DNA of 64,000 nucleotides from Timema cristinae (Eukaryota > Arthropoda > Insecta > Phasmatodea > Timematidae): contig JBCFYV010000233.1 in NCBI GenBank assembly GCA_039000515.1, positions 1 through 64,000 on the forward strand, read 5' to 3'. Made by a program: the position numbers and the translations under genes. Under the pieces are notes generated by a model, which was given only the letters and a program-made list of their open reading frames with translations, was not told the DNA's origin and did not search any database. Positions 1 through 10,574 of the stretch are shown piece by piece; positions within the stretch are counted from its first letter, which is position 1; each line of letters opens with the position of its first letter.

Positions 1-789
1 GTTTCTGATTGTCATGATTTTTATCCTGAACATGAGTTTTCCAAGACAAGACACAATATGTTGGATTTGAGGACGTAGACCAGGCAAATGTGGATGAATT
101 GCTCCAATCCCACACAATAGAACTCCCCAAGGAAAATCTTCAAGAAATGGAGAACAGCACAAAGGATTAAGAGGAAGAGTCCTATGTTATTGAGCTTATT
201 AAACAACTTCAACAAAACCATTTACTGAATTTTTAAAGCACATTGAAAGTGCAATTAGAATCAATGAACATGGAATCCTAACATGGATAGAAGTGCCAAA
301 GTTGCCAGAAAGAATGAGTTATTTGGCTTGGTACAAAGCACTCTATAGAGAGAGGAAGAATGCTGCCCATCAGCTGAGTCTTGACCATTTCATCAAAAAA
401 AGTTGAAAGTATTCAGTCAAATTACCCAGGGCCTTCACGACAGCAAGAGCTGTCAGGCAAGAGCCTTCCAGAGAGCAGGAGCTTAACATCCCAGGGCTTT
501 CCAGAGAGCAAGAGCTTACAGTCTAAGGGACTTAGAGAGCACGAGCTTACAGTCTAAAGGACTTCAAGAGAGCAAGAGCTTACAGTCTAAGGGACTTAGA
601 GAGCACGAGCTTACAGTCTAAGGGACTTCAAGAGAGCACGAGCTTACCATCCCAAGGCCTTCAAGAGAGCAAGAGCCTACAGTTCAAGGGCCATCAAAAG
701 CGCAAGAGCCTACAGTCCAAGGGCTGTCAAGAGAACAAGAGAGTGATAATCCAGATTTGCCAGATCCAGTTAATTTATCATGCGATTAA
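1..789 (+). pseudogene. pogo/Tigger (CENP-B-like) transposase, decayed C-terminal part
   Basis: Reading the plus strand with frame changes near 62 and 230 gives a protein that resembles the C-terminal end of pogo/Tigger DDE transposases and their jerky/CENP-B relatives. A segment with FEDVDQANVDELLQSH is followed by KHIESAIRINEHG and then HQLSLDHFIKKS. There is an in-frame TAA after residues NSTKD (near 166-168) and a TGA after FIKKS. A C-terminal tail of 11-residue repeats follows and ends at TAA 787-789. The DDE catalytic domain would lie left of the window, so this copy is cut by the window edge. Several stops mean it cannot make a full protein. Assignment rests on remembered family pattern, not on an alignment. 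Confidence 0.6.
430..735 (+). repeat. 33-bp coding minisatellite
   Basis: About nine imperfect units of roughly 33 bp (11 codons) occur in a row. The core reads GPSREQELTVQ in the open frame, and the DNA core is close to caagagagcaagagcttaca. In the middle units V-stop has replaced V-Q (tctaag instead of tccaag), so the repeat kept expanding or diverging after the frame was lost. The last three units remain open and run into the terminal TAA. Confidence 0.75.
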
Positions 790-959
790 AGATTAACAGT
801 AAGTGTATCTGTAGTGCTGTTTTAATTAGATAAATTTATTAAAAATCGCATTTATTTACAATTTCATGGGAATAAAGAATGACAAAATGTGTAGGCTACT
901 TATAGTATTATACTAGTTATATAAATTAATAAAAATTGCATTCATTTACAAGATTTAGG

Positions 960-2000
960 TTTTTATTTACTTTTTACTTTCTCGTCATCTTACAGGTAGA
1001 GAAATTATTGTGATCGTCAAAAAAATTGAACTCGAGATTTTGATGGATCTCGACATTTCATGACCCTCTGAATTCGAAAAGGTGGTTTTTGAATTTCCGT
1101 CCGTCTGTCTGTCTATACCTCCAACTAGAGCCTAAACTATCTTACCGATCGGGCTGATACTTGTTATCTATGGTTTACATAGGGTTGCCCCAAGGGGTTT
1201 TCGGAATTGGATATCTAACCCTAAAACTAAGGATAGTTTACTGAAGGGTAAAAAGATTAAAAAAATAGATCTACTCAAAATCGGCTCTAGCGATTTTGAT
1301 TAAATTTCATTTCAAAACATTAATAAATATTCCACACAAAATGGCTATTTACAATATTTCAGCAAGATGACTTTAAAGGTTCCAGTGTGATCCGTAAATT
1401 CTCATTTTTTATCATATCTATGAAACTATTTGAGATATGAAGTTGCAAATATGTAGGGCTATTTATAATACAAATCTTTTATTTGAACATATTTTTATAA
1501 CACCAATTACTTTCAAGCTATACGCATATATATACACACACACACTTTCAAACACCAAACGTAAAATATTGCGACCGTAAAACAAATCTAACCCAAAATG
1601 TTGATGGATGTCGACGTTGGTTCACTACCCCCCAAACCCTAAAAAGTTGTTTTTGCAATTAAATCTGTCTGTGTGCCTGTTTAACCATAAAATTAAGAGT
1701 AGTTTAATGAAAAATGAAAAAAGAAGAGTTGATTTTCTCAAAATCGGCTCTAACTATTTTGATTAAAATTCGTACCTAGTTTATTAAAATTATAAATAAA
1801 TTGGCTATTTTTATTTACCCATGAAAATGACTTTTAGGGTACTTTAAAGAAGATTAAATTTCCGTATCTCCGCAACTATTTGAGATACTAAATAACTTAT
1901 CATTGCAAAATTGTAGTACTATTAAAAATAAAAAACTTTTACTTGAAATATATTTTTATAAAATCAATAGTTTCTGAGATATTGGCAATATATTAATATA
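960..2000 (+). repeat. Unclassified interspersed repeat family A, two tandem copies
   Basis: Two diverged copies (about 960-1560 and 1560-2000) share an ordered set of motifs: gatggatctcgacatttc or gatggatgtcgacgttgg, then a run near aaaaggtggtttttgaattt, then ccgtctgtctgtct, then aaatcggctctagcgatttt and a segment near tatttgagatatgaa. Related pieces occur at 26600-26760, 38780-39020, 40990-41120 and, inverted, at 50270-50600. No open frame longer than about 60 codons is seen. It is probably a non-autonomous transposon or a decayed LINE tail. Class not determined. Confidence 0.5.
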
Positions 2001-2726
2001 ATTTTGTGAGCTTTAGTTGTAAATATATACTACTTAAGTTTTAACACGAAATTCTCCAATGGCGTAGAGTAATTAAATAATAGGTATCTCAAAAAGTTTA
2101 TGTTATTTTTCCTTAAAACTCTTGGAAGAAATGTTTGTACAACAATGATTTATCTCCATTTTAGACTCAATAGTCAATATTTACATTTTTTACTGGTCAA
2201 AATTTATAAATGAGGAATTTAATATCAATGCGATGACCTGAAGATGTGCAACACATAAAATGTTGATCGGAAGTCAAATTTTTTATACGAAGTTTTGACC
2301 CTTGAGGGGAATATTAATCTTTTTTATTGGTCCAAACATACAAATGAGGACATTAATTCTTTAAAAATAAAATAATAAATTTAAAATCGGGGCTCAAAAA
2401 ATGTTTTACATAAGTATTGTACAATTTAGGCTTGGGTTTGCTAGTGTATATTATTTAGTTTCACATATATTACAAGTTTTGAGTGAATATCGAAATTTTT
2501 AGGCAATAGAGCGAGAAAGTTCGTGCGGATTTACATACCATTTATTTTATGTGAAGTGGATTTTTTAATGTTATTTGTTTATTTTTAATAAAATTACAAA
2601 ATGTTAACCGGAAGCAGAATTTTTTTTACGTAATGTACATTTGTTAATGCAATACCAAGTTTTTTAACTGAAAGTAGTCGGCAATTTTTAACCGTAAGTC
2701 TGACTTCCGGTTATTTGTTTCAATAT
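2001..2726. other. AT-rich repeat-like spacer
   Basis: No gene. Motifs of the form aaaatgttnaccggaagnc followed by a T-run recur near 2258 and 2597, and more weakly near 2917. The spacing is about 320-340 bp, so this may be a worn tandem repeat. A short inverted pair taaccgtaagtctgacttcc / ggttatttg lies near 2690-2715. Confidence 0.35.
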
Positions 2727-2868
2727 CACCGCGTTTTACTACCTGTTTTGGTTATACACTACTTCAAACGGGTAGTAAAATGAGGTGCTACTTATTTACC
2801 TATTTAGCACCTCATCTTACTACCTGTTTGAAGTAGCGTATAACCTTAACGGGTAGTAAGAGACGGTG
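2727..2868. repeat. Long hairpin made of two inverted SINE tails
   Basis: Left arm 2727-2789 and right arm 2806-2868 are inverted copies of each other: 63 positions with about nine mismatches and no gaps by eye. A 16-nt loop separates them. Each arm carries the conserved 3' tail of the local SINE family (ggttatac and cgggtagtaa flanking, ending in aggtgct or cggtgct). The arms differ from the canonical tail by an insertion around cacttcaaac. Confidence 0.8.
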
Positions 2869-3059
2869 CTAGATAAATAAGCGAAAGTCAAACTTTTTTT
2901 TATAGTAAAATTACAAAACTTTTAAAGTGAGAGTTGAAAAGTGTTTTATAAGTATAGCACTAATTGCTGGAGATTTAACACATGCATTCTAAAACTGTAC
3001 AAAGTTTATGATTCCAGGTAAATAGTAACATTACAATGTCAGCAAAAATTAGATTGAAC

Positions 3060-3775
3060 CTTCACAACTAATTTCTACTATGTATACCAAGACAAAAAAA
3101 AAACCAGTATGTTGTCAGCGAGAATGATATACAAACAAATTTCTAGTATGCACAATTGCACATCACGACTAAGAAAAATACATTATGTGGTCAGCAAGAA
3201 TTATTTACAAACTAGTTTTTACTAAGTACATAAAGATAAAAAATAATTATATCAAACTAATTTCCACTAATGTACATGAAGACAAAAAAATACAAATAAG
3301 ACATAACGTTGCTAGCGAGCATTATATTGGGCCTACCAAACTAATTTATATATGTACCTCAAGACAAAAAAAATAATAGCATTACGTTGTCAGCGAGCAT
3401 AATATTGGGCCTACCAAACCAATTTCTACTAGGTAAATCAAGAAAAAAAAATACATTGTCAGCGAGCATTATATTGGGCCCACAAAACAAATTTATACTA
3501 TGTACATCAAGAAAAAAAGACATTACGTTGTCAGCGAGCCTTATAGTGGGCCTACAAAACTAATTTCTTCTATGCAAATAAAGAAGAAGAAAATGGAATT
3601 ACATTGTCAATGAGTATTATAATGGGCCTACAAAACTAATGTATACTATGTACAACAATAAAAAAAACATCACACTGGTAGCGAGCATCATATTGGGCCT
3701 ACAAAACAAATTTATACTAAGTACATCAAAAAAATAAGACATTACGTTGTCAGCGAGAATAATATACTTAACATT
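3060..3775. repeat. ~75-bp tandem satellite array
   Basis: Nine or ten imperfect units of about 70-78 bp. Each contains a core near acgttgtcagcgagcattat, then attgggcctac, an A-rich stretch with aaactaatttctactatg, and tacatcaagac followed by an A-run. Core copies lie near 3109, 3188, 3307, 3388, 3450, 3528, 3605, 3675 and 3746. The array ends about 60 bp from the P-element stop codon and may form the 3' subterminal region of that element. No ORF is supported. Confidence 0.8.
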
Positions 3776-3834
3776 AGATTGTCAGAGATATGAGACCTGC
3801 AATAAATTAGATAATCTTACAACATTATCCTAGT

Positions 3835-6800
3835 TCATGTGTGACGAAATAACTGTACTTTTCTTGCTGAAGCCTGTCTCTTGGCCAAAACCATGGCTTT
3901 TCGATTTTGCTGCTTGCAATACTGATGTATTGCTATTTTACTAAACAAACGAAGGAACTGATTAGTAAGCTGCGGCTTGTGAGCAGAACATTTCGCCCAA
4001 TCAAAATTACCAACTCTCTTAATTTCCAAAGAAAGTTGTTGACCTACAACTTCTGTGTGTAAAATGTTTGGGAGTAATTCTATTGACACACTAGTCGCTA
4101 CACCAACACATCTACCTAAAGCAAGGAATGGGTGTTTCAACCTCCCGCCAACATCTTTGATCTGAATTATGGAGCAATGTTCTTTCACACCACCAATAAC
4201 CACCTCTTCTGGAAGGGAAGTAAGGTTAGACTCACAAAGATGGCAATTCTTGCAGGGGCCGTCCAGCATTTTCTTTGCTATGTAACCACTTATATAGGCT
4301 ATGGACTGTCCTTGAACAAAAGTTAGTTCTTCGGCCATACTCTTTCTCTTTGAAGTGGTAGGTATGCTGTCTGAGCTAACACTGGAAACATAGGTACACT
4401 GAACATTATTTTGTATATCTTTACCTTTTTGTGTATTACTTGGAGCTGCTCCTAAGAAATTATCCAATTTTGACAACAACTCACCATTATCCGTTTCACA
4501 ATTCTTACGTGAAGAACGAGAAGAACAAAGGCCGTTCACTATGCAGGTTTTCAGTGCTGTCCTGAATTGGCCTGATGTTGGGTTGTTATTTTCCCCACCG
4601 TGCTGTCGAATAACTGAGAATAGATTCTCTAGGCCATCCTGATTCAAGCAGCGCAATTGGAGATGCTGAAATCCTTTTTTTTGAAGGTCAGACCACAATA
4701 ACTGTACAGCATGGATAGTGGTTAACCAACCTTCTTGACATGGTGGTCGTAATACTTTTCCCGTTGTACAATCTACAAAACTTAAATTTGACAATTTTTT
4801 AAGAGCACTTCCCCAAAAGTCTAGATGACCAGTTGTTGGAGAAATCCAACATCTTAATGGACTTGTTAATTTAGTTTTCTGTGAATTTCCATTCAAGCTA
4901 TCAAACAGGTCATTCATGAAAAGAAGAAATTCTGCTGTTGCAATGGCTTCAGATGGCATTTCTTGAGAATTAATTAAAATCTTCATACCTGCCCAACAAG
5001 ACCGACTGAATATTTGAGCAGCCAGATAAACTCTCATCTTATCTTTTCCTGTGGGATTCACATGCAGAGAAGTCAAATTCTTTATTAAATGAAATAAATA
5101 AGTACTATTCAACTTTGTTAATGTTTCCAGGTGTTCCCATTTAGCTTGACCCTCAGGTGTAATTACATCATATTTTTTAAAATTATTCCGCGTACTTTTT
5201 AAAAGATGTGGAACATCAAATATGGTTACAATAACTTCTCCGTCCAGCAAAAAAGCAAAATTATCATTAGATTTTTTTGTTGGATTTTCATGAACCAGGG
5301 CTGTTACTGCTCCCCTATTGGTAGGCCCCTGGTCACAGACAATTGCCTTGACATAAATCCCTTCAAATGAGAGTGCACGAATAACTTCTATGATGAGTTT
5401 CTTCAGTATAAGAGTTGGTGTTGTGGCATGACTCAAGTAGTAAGTCACAGGCTGTTTCCACTTTGAATGGAGTCCACGAATCATGAACACAAGTGCATGG
5501 TCTGCCTGTCTGGGTGTTTTACCAAGTGAGCCAAAGTCCTCAAAACCATCAACATTGTCAGCAGACTCATTGTAATAAACTCCAGTTCGAAGAGACATTT
5601 CATCAAAATACAGAGCACAGTACTTGTCTTTGTGGTTCATTTTCCTAATCTCTTGGCCAAGGTGCTGGATTATACGATTATTTATTCCTACATTAAAGGG
5701 AACACAGCTCAACAAATTAGTTAAAGTACTCCTGCAAGGGAGTGCAATAAGGTCACTTAAAAAGTTGTATGCTTTTGGACTTTTTCTATACAATGCTAAA
5801 GCAAACAACTTTTCTCGCCTTGTCCATCGTCGGGTTTTAAGCTTCCTGGAGCGGTTACGTGCATCTCCACATGCCAATGCAGCTGCTGCTGGTGAAACAT
5901 CGTGGTCTAGAAAAAATTTAAGACTATTACATTTTTGAAGCTTGGAAATTTCCTTCAATTTACCACGGGTTTCAGCCACTCTTCTCTTAAGGTGTCTATA
6001 ATTATCTTTGCATTTGAGGGTTAAATTAAGTATTCTCTGCTTCCGTGGGGTAATTTCATCTCTGCTTAGTTCCAGCTCCTGTAATAGCCGCCGTCTTGAC
6101 TTCTTTTGCTTACCTATCAGCCCAGAACCAAAAAATAGTAAACTAGGAGAGTTAAGAGATCTACTTAATAAAGGTGTGCCAACAATTTCTTGACTATTCA
6201 AATCTAGAGAAAGTTGCTGATCAATGGTTACAGACTGATACTCTCTTTCATGTTGATTAGTATGTGAACAATATGAATGTTCAGCAAAAATCAGCGAAAT
6301 TTGAAAATCATCTACCGGTGTTGTTGATGAATGTCCTGAAGTAGATGGTACTGGTTTGCTTATATCTGCATGTTGAACCTCGGAAATCTGTTCTTCTGGA
6401 TCTGGAATAATTGACCTACCAAAGTTCTGCTGCCTCGCAGGAAGGAGAAGGGAAGGAACCGCAGAGTGAATCAGCTTGTTCTTGTGAATATTCATGAATT
6501 GGTTTTCTGTGAAGTGATCTGCGCATATACGGTACTCTCTAAGTTGATTAAAGGGAATGCTGGAGAGTGATATATCAATAAGCTGGATCCATTCTCTATA
6601 GGCCTATCTGAAATGAAATAAAATAAAATATAATTTTAGTGTTACACATCTTAATGTTCATAAACATTTAAATTGAACAAAAAGTTTATGGTACTTTATC
6701 TTTTTTTACTTCTTCGAGTGTATTTTATATGACATTAAAAAAATTATAACAAAGGTCCATTATTTTGAATTGATAGAACAAGGTTTGAGTGTTTTTATTC

Positions 6801-9143
6801 ACCAAAGTATTTAAAGTGCACTTTATCACTAGGCTAGTTATTGATTAACATGTTCATAAATTAGAAAACATATTTTGATTCCTCGTCTTACAAAAATTGT
6901 TATTTTTATTGTCTGAAAACTTTTTTAATATATAAGGAAAAAAATATCGGGGGTTTGTGAAAAGGGGCTTTTAGCGTAGCGTTGATAGGTTGAAATTTTC
7001 ATAAATTCTGATTTCGAGCTTTTCTCATTTCCTAACAAAGTCATCAATTGGGAGTATTATACATTTTGAACGTAGTATAACAATCTATTATTCACTACAC
7101 AAAGAATTTGGCTAACAAAAATTCATGACTTGGAAGATAATTTCATGACTTTTACCTGACTCACAATTTTCATGACTGGTAGACACCCTGAAATAGGCCT
7201 ACCTCATTCAAATCTGAACATTTTCTTCACTAGCCTATAGCCTACATCAATGACAACCAAGTGCAGAAAAACAAATAAGACTTTATAAAAATGTATATTA
7301 CCCAACCCAGCTTTGATTTAACCATTAATTGTTTGAGAAATGGAAGGCTAGATTTGTTTGCTGAGGTTAGTTCATAATTCAGCGCACAAATAATAGGCCT
7401 ATAATGTATTTTTAAAAGTTTATTCAGGGAACAGTGAATCAATAATGAAAGAAACTTGATGGTGGAACATCATCCTGTTGAATAGGTGAATATGTAGTCA
7501 ATATATTATTATTTACTAATTTTTGTCTATAAGTTACAATAAAACAATAATCATCATTTTGATATGTTGATGTTTTTAAAATATTATCATTAAAGATCAT
7601 TTTAAGTAGGACTAAGCGTATATCTCGAATGGGTACTAAGACACGGTACTAAAAAAAGGACTAGTTTTAATGTTTTTTTTTTCTTTTCGAAAAGTTATAA
7701 CCTACAATTTATAGCGTTCTAAGCCCATATATTGTTCAAGTGTAAATAATGGTATCAAATAATGAACTATAGTAATAATCTTTAATGCATATACGATAAA
7801 GAGGCATAAATGTAAATAATCATCAGTGAAAAGAGCTAATTAAATCATTTTAGAGCTGTAAAAATTGACAAGTAGGAATCCCATTTACAAAATTGACAAT
7901 GTATAAAACACATGGTTTTGTATGTGATAAACAATAAGCCTAGTAACTTTTTGAAATATGTGATATTGTTTTTACTTTCATGATTATAAGCCCTGAATGT
8001 ATTTCACTTTTAAAATTGTTATCAAAACTAAAAAACATAAATGAACAACACAAAGGAATTTCTAGATACTGGTGGCCTATCAATTTATTATTTTAGTACA
8101 GCACGTTAGAGATTAAAAAAACACATTATTTTCCCAAACTGTAGGCCTACATAGGCTATATTTTTTAAAAGGATAGAAGATTGTTTCAATGCACTCAATT
8201 ACACCTACCTAAGGGCCGCTGTTTCAATGTTAGGGTTTGACAAGGTTAAATTAAAACCTAAGCTTATATATTTATTTCCTGTTTCAATGTTAGGTTAGGC
8301 GTATCAAATAACCTGAGCTTAAACTTCAGGTTCACTAACTCAAAGGTGTAGAAGTTAGTGAATAAGAGCAGTAGGTAACGATAGACAGTAGCTTGCTACA
8401 TCAATTCTAGCTAGGGCATGTAAATTGAATAGGGTGGCAATACCGCTCTATACCTCAAGTTAATTAAATATACATCTTGTGAATGTGGGGAATGCCAGGC
8501 CGCCACCGTGGTTCGGATTCCACGTTAAACTGTAGGTCCTTCATTTCATCTCACAATCACCCTACCATTACACATTAGCGTAAGTGCGTATAACCCGAAC
8601 GGGTAATAAGACGCGGTGCTAATAATAATAATAATAATAATAATAATTAAATATATTTTATTTTGTATACAACCAGGATAGATACTTTTATAGGCCTAAA
8701 TTATATTTTAATGTAGGCCTAACAAATATAAAGTATATTTTATTAGTGATAGGCTAGTGTATTCCTATTACCTGTTTTAATTAATTACACTTAAATTATT
8801 ATTAGCACCACGATGTACTACTTGTTTGGGTTATACGCTTATGTACTAATTACACTAACGGTTAAGGAATTAGGAAGGTTTTAAGTTGGAGAAAGTGCAC
8901 CCGCATTTGTGTGGAAGAGTGGAAAACAATTTAGGAAAAATCAACAGTACACCCGACCAGAATCGAACCCTTGTCTTTGAATCCATGGAACATCCTAAGC
9001 AAATAAAGTTTAATTTGGTAGATAATACTATTTTTATATTACCTGCTTTCATCTGAAGGGAATCTGAAAAAAGATAACTTTTTTTCTTTTGCCCAACCTT
9101 TGCTGGGACACCCTGGAACTCGGCAACTTCTGAATTGCACCAT
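3835..9143 (-). CDS. P-element/THAP9-type transposase, two exons
   Basis: Exon 1 (9143-9043) starts at an ATG after a possible acceptor at 9147. It encodes the first half of a THAP zinc finger: a CRVPGC pair and SFFRFPSDES. Donor AG|GTAATA follows. Exon 2 (6595-3835) begins after tatag| and restores the frame into REWIQLIDI, then C-X2-H (CADHF) and an AVPSLLLP box, completing C2CH geometry. The rest reads open to 3835, giving about 953 aa, close to THAP9 length. Transposase motifs include YFDEMSL, CDQGPTN and FDVPHLLK, the RNase-H-fold acidic sites expected of the P family. A leucine/charged stretch follows the THAP domain and could be the coiled coil. An earlier AG (6608) would place a TAG in frame, so the 6596 acceptor is preferred. 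No terminal inverted repeats were identified. Confidence 0.85.
7105..7195 (-). repeat. Possible DNA-transposon terminus (cagggtgtctac end)
   Basis: The reverse complement begins cagggtgtctaccagtcatg and carries three spaced repeats of the form tcatga(c)tt/aa. This resembles the ends of several animal DNA transposon families whose termini read CAGGGTGTCTAC. No partner terminus was found in the window, so the family is not assigned. Confidence 0.35.
7612..7660 (+). repeat. SINE 3' tail fragment
   Basis: The pattern aagcgtatatctcgaatggg followed by tactaagacacggtact matches the conserved tail of the SINE at 58989-59234. No tRNA-like head precedes it, so this is a tail-only copy. Confidence 0.6.
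8480..8646 (+). repeat. SINE-like block with (AAT)n tail
   Basis: A tRNA-like B box (gtggttcggattccacg, near 8510) sits in a head unlike the main SINE. The standard SINE tail (gcgtataacccgaacggg then taataagacgcggtgct, 8587-8620) and an (AAT)n run to about 8646 follow. It looks like a second SINE type sharing or joined to the same tail. Confidence 0.6.
8803..8997 (-). repeat. SINE copy, minus strand
   Basis: Tail (agcaccacgatgtactactt) is at the left. The body has gtgcacccgcatttgtgtgg and a B-box complement cgaccagaatcgaaccc at the right. The 5' head with the A box is missing. It lies just inside the 5' end of the P-element intron. Confidence 0.75.
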
Positions 9144-9146
9144 CTC

Positions 9147-10269
9147 CTGAAATATGTAAGTGAAAAAATATGATACAGTATTTTTTTTTTTTTTTAAACA
9201 TAGTATTTTAGAACCCCAAGAAATTCTAAAACAGCAAATACACTGAGGCTGCTGATTGGTATATTTTGTTTCTCCATATTTTAATTTTTGTTGTAGCATA
9301 TATATGTTTATAGATAAAATAAGTGTTATCAAACAAGAGTAAATGAATAAACAAACATACTTATAACAAATATGTATAATTCACATTAATTTACGAATAA
9401 TTATTCATAAAACATTTCTCTTAAAAAAAATACGAGCATAAGAATCAGTGTATGAAACAGCTACATTTAATACACACTATAGAAATATTAAAAAGAAAAA
9501 TAATTTTAAAACTAATATTCATTAATACATAATTTTAATCATCATAATACCTTAAATATAGTTAAAATAATTTGTGCAATGCCAAATTTTGTTAATTATA
9601 ATTTATTTATATATTATTAAAGTGTGAAAATATTTTCCATAAAATTGTATAAATATGAAAATGTTGGCTAGTTTTTAAAACCTATTTGATATTAGTGTAA
9701 CCTATCGGCCGGGTTTATGAAATAACAAATATTTTTATGTCGTTTATAAGAGGACGGAAGTCTCCATTGTCGTTACCACCCCCTGAGTACAAACACAGAA
9801 AATCACAGTAATAAATTATAAACAAAAATATTAGGAACTAAAGTACCAACCTAATAGGCCTACATGTATGTTATTATGGTTTCACAACACTTCTAGATAT
9901 TGCGAATTGCTGGATTCTTTCTAAATACTTGTAATATTTCGACTTTATGATTCTGAATATATAATAATAGTAGTAATAATAATAGTCTAGTATAAATTTA
10001 AATCATAAAATAGTAAATAGTGTTTACAAAATATTGGCACAACAAACTCTTGGAGAAATATGTTGTTTTTCTCTCTCAAGAAATGTTTTAACTTAATTTA
10101 TTTTATCGTGATCCTTGTAGTTGAGAGAAATTTCAAAAAGGTTATATTTTTTAAATCCAATGATCATAATGTGTGTTGAACTCTCTCCACAGTAAATCTA
10201 TAATTATAAACAATCTATCCTGATATTTAAATAAAATTATTAGTAGCCTAGCTGAAGTATTGAATTTAT
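9147..10269. other. AT-rich spacer upstream of the P gene
   Basis: No supported gene. A T-run at about 9180-9195 and a TAGGCCTA motif near 9858 are present. A possible 5' untranslated exon of the P gene could end here, because a cag| acceptor abuts the start-codon exon, but no upstream exon was identified. Confidence 0.4.
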
Positions 10270-10574
10270 TGACTTTTGGGACAGCAAAGACACAGGTTGT
10301 TGATTTTACAAAGTTTATTGAACAAATTAATAACTTTTGGTTGTCTATGCCGGTAAATAACAAAGGTAAATAACAAATATTCGACACGTCATTTAATTCT
10401 TGTCTTTCTATGTTGTGTCTGATATTTTACTTAAACTTAAAAATGATAACAATAAAAAAATTCAAGATGTTCTTATAATTAATAACAATGCAAAAACAAA
10501 AGATAAATTTTCGCGTTACATGTCTACCAACAAAAACAATGAATAAATTAATAGTTGAGCGACAATTAACCTCA
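10270..10574 (-). repeat. copia 3' LTR
   Basis: On the minus strand it begins TGAGGTTAATTGTCG and ends CCAAAAGTCA. Near-identical to 14925-15231. The first three bases, TGA, also serve as the stop codon of pol. Confidence 0.9.

Larger units (their letters stand above)
6596..9042 (-). other. Intron of the P-element gene, loaded with repeats
   Basis: The 2.4-kb intron is AT-rich and holds a possible transposon terminus (7105-7195), a SINE tail fragment (7612-7660), a SINE-like block with an (AAT)n tail (8480-8646) and a minus-strand SINE (8803-8997). TAGGCCTA palindromes occur near 7194, 7393, 8142, 8693 and 8714. No other coding sequence is seen. Confidence 0.6.

Noticed and set aside
3060..3775. 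CRISPR-like array
   Set aside because: Units are contiguous and diverged with no unique spacers, and the setting is a eukaryotic genome.
6604..6606. In-frame TAG at the P-transposase exon junction
   Set aside because: It appears only with the upstream acceptor at 6608. Using the acceptor at 6596 restores frame and places Trp where THAP domains have it.
8870..9052. 60-codon minus ORF overlapping the THAP exon donor
   Set aside because: It reads through the intron into an inverted SINE. The exon has a clear GT donor at 9042.
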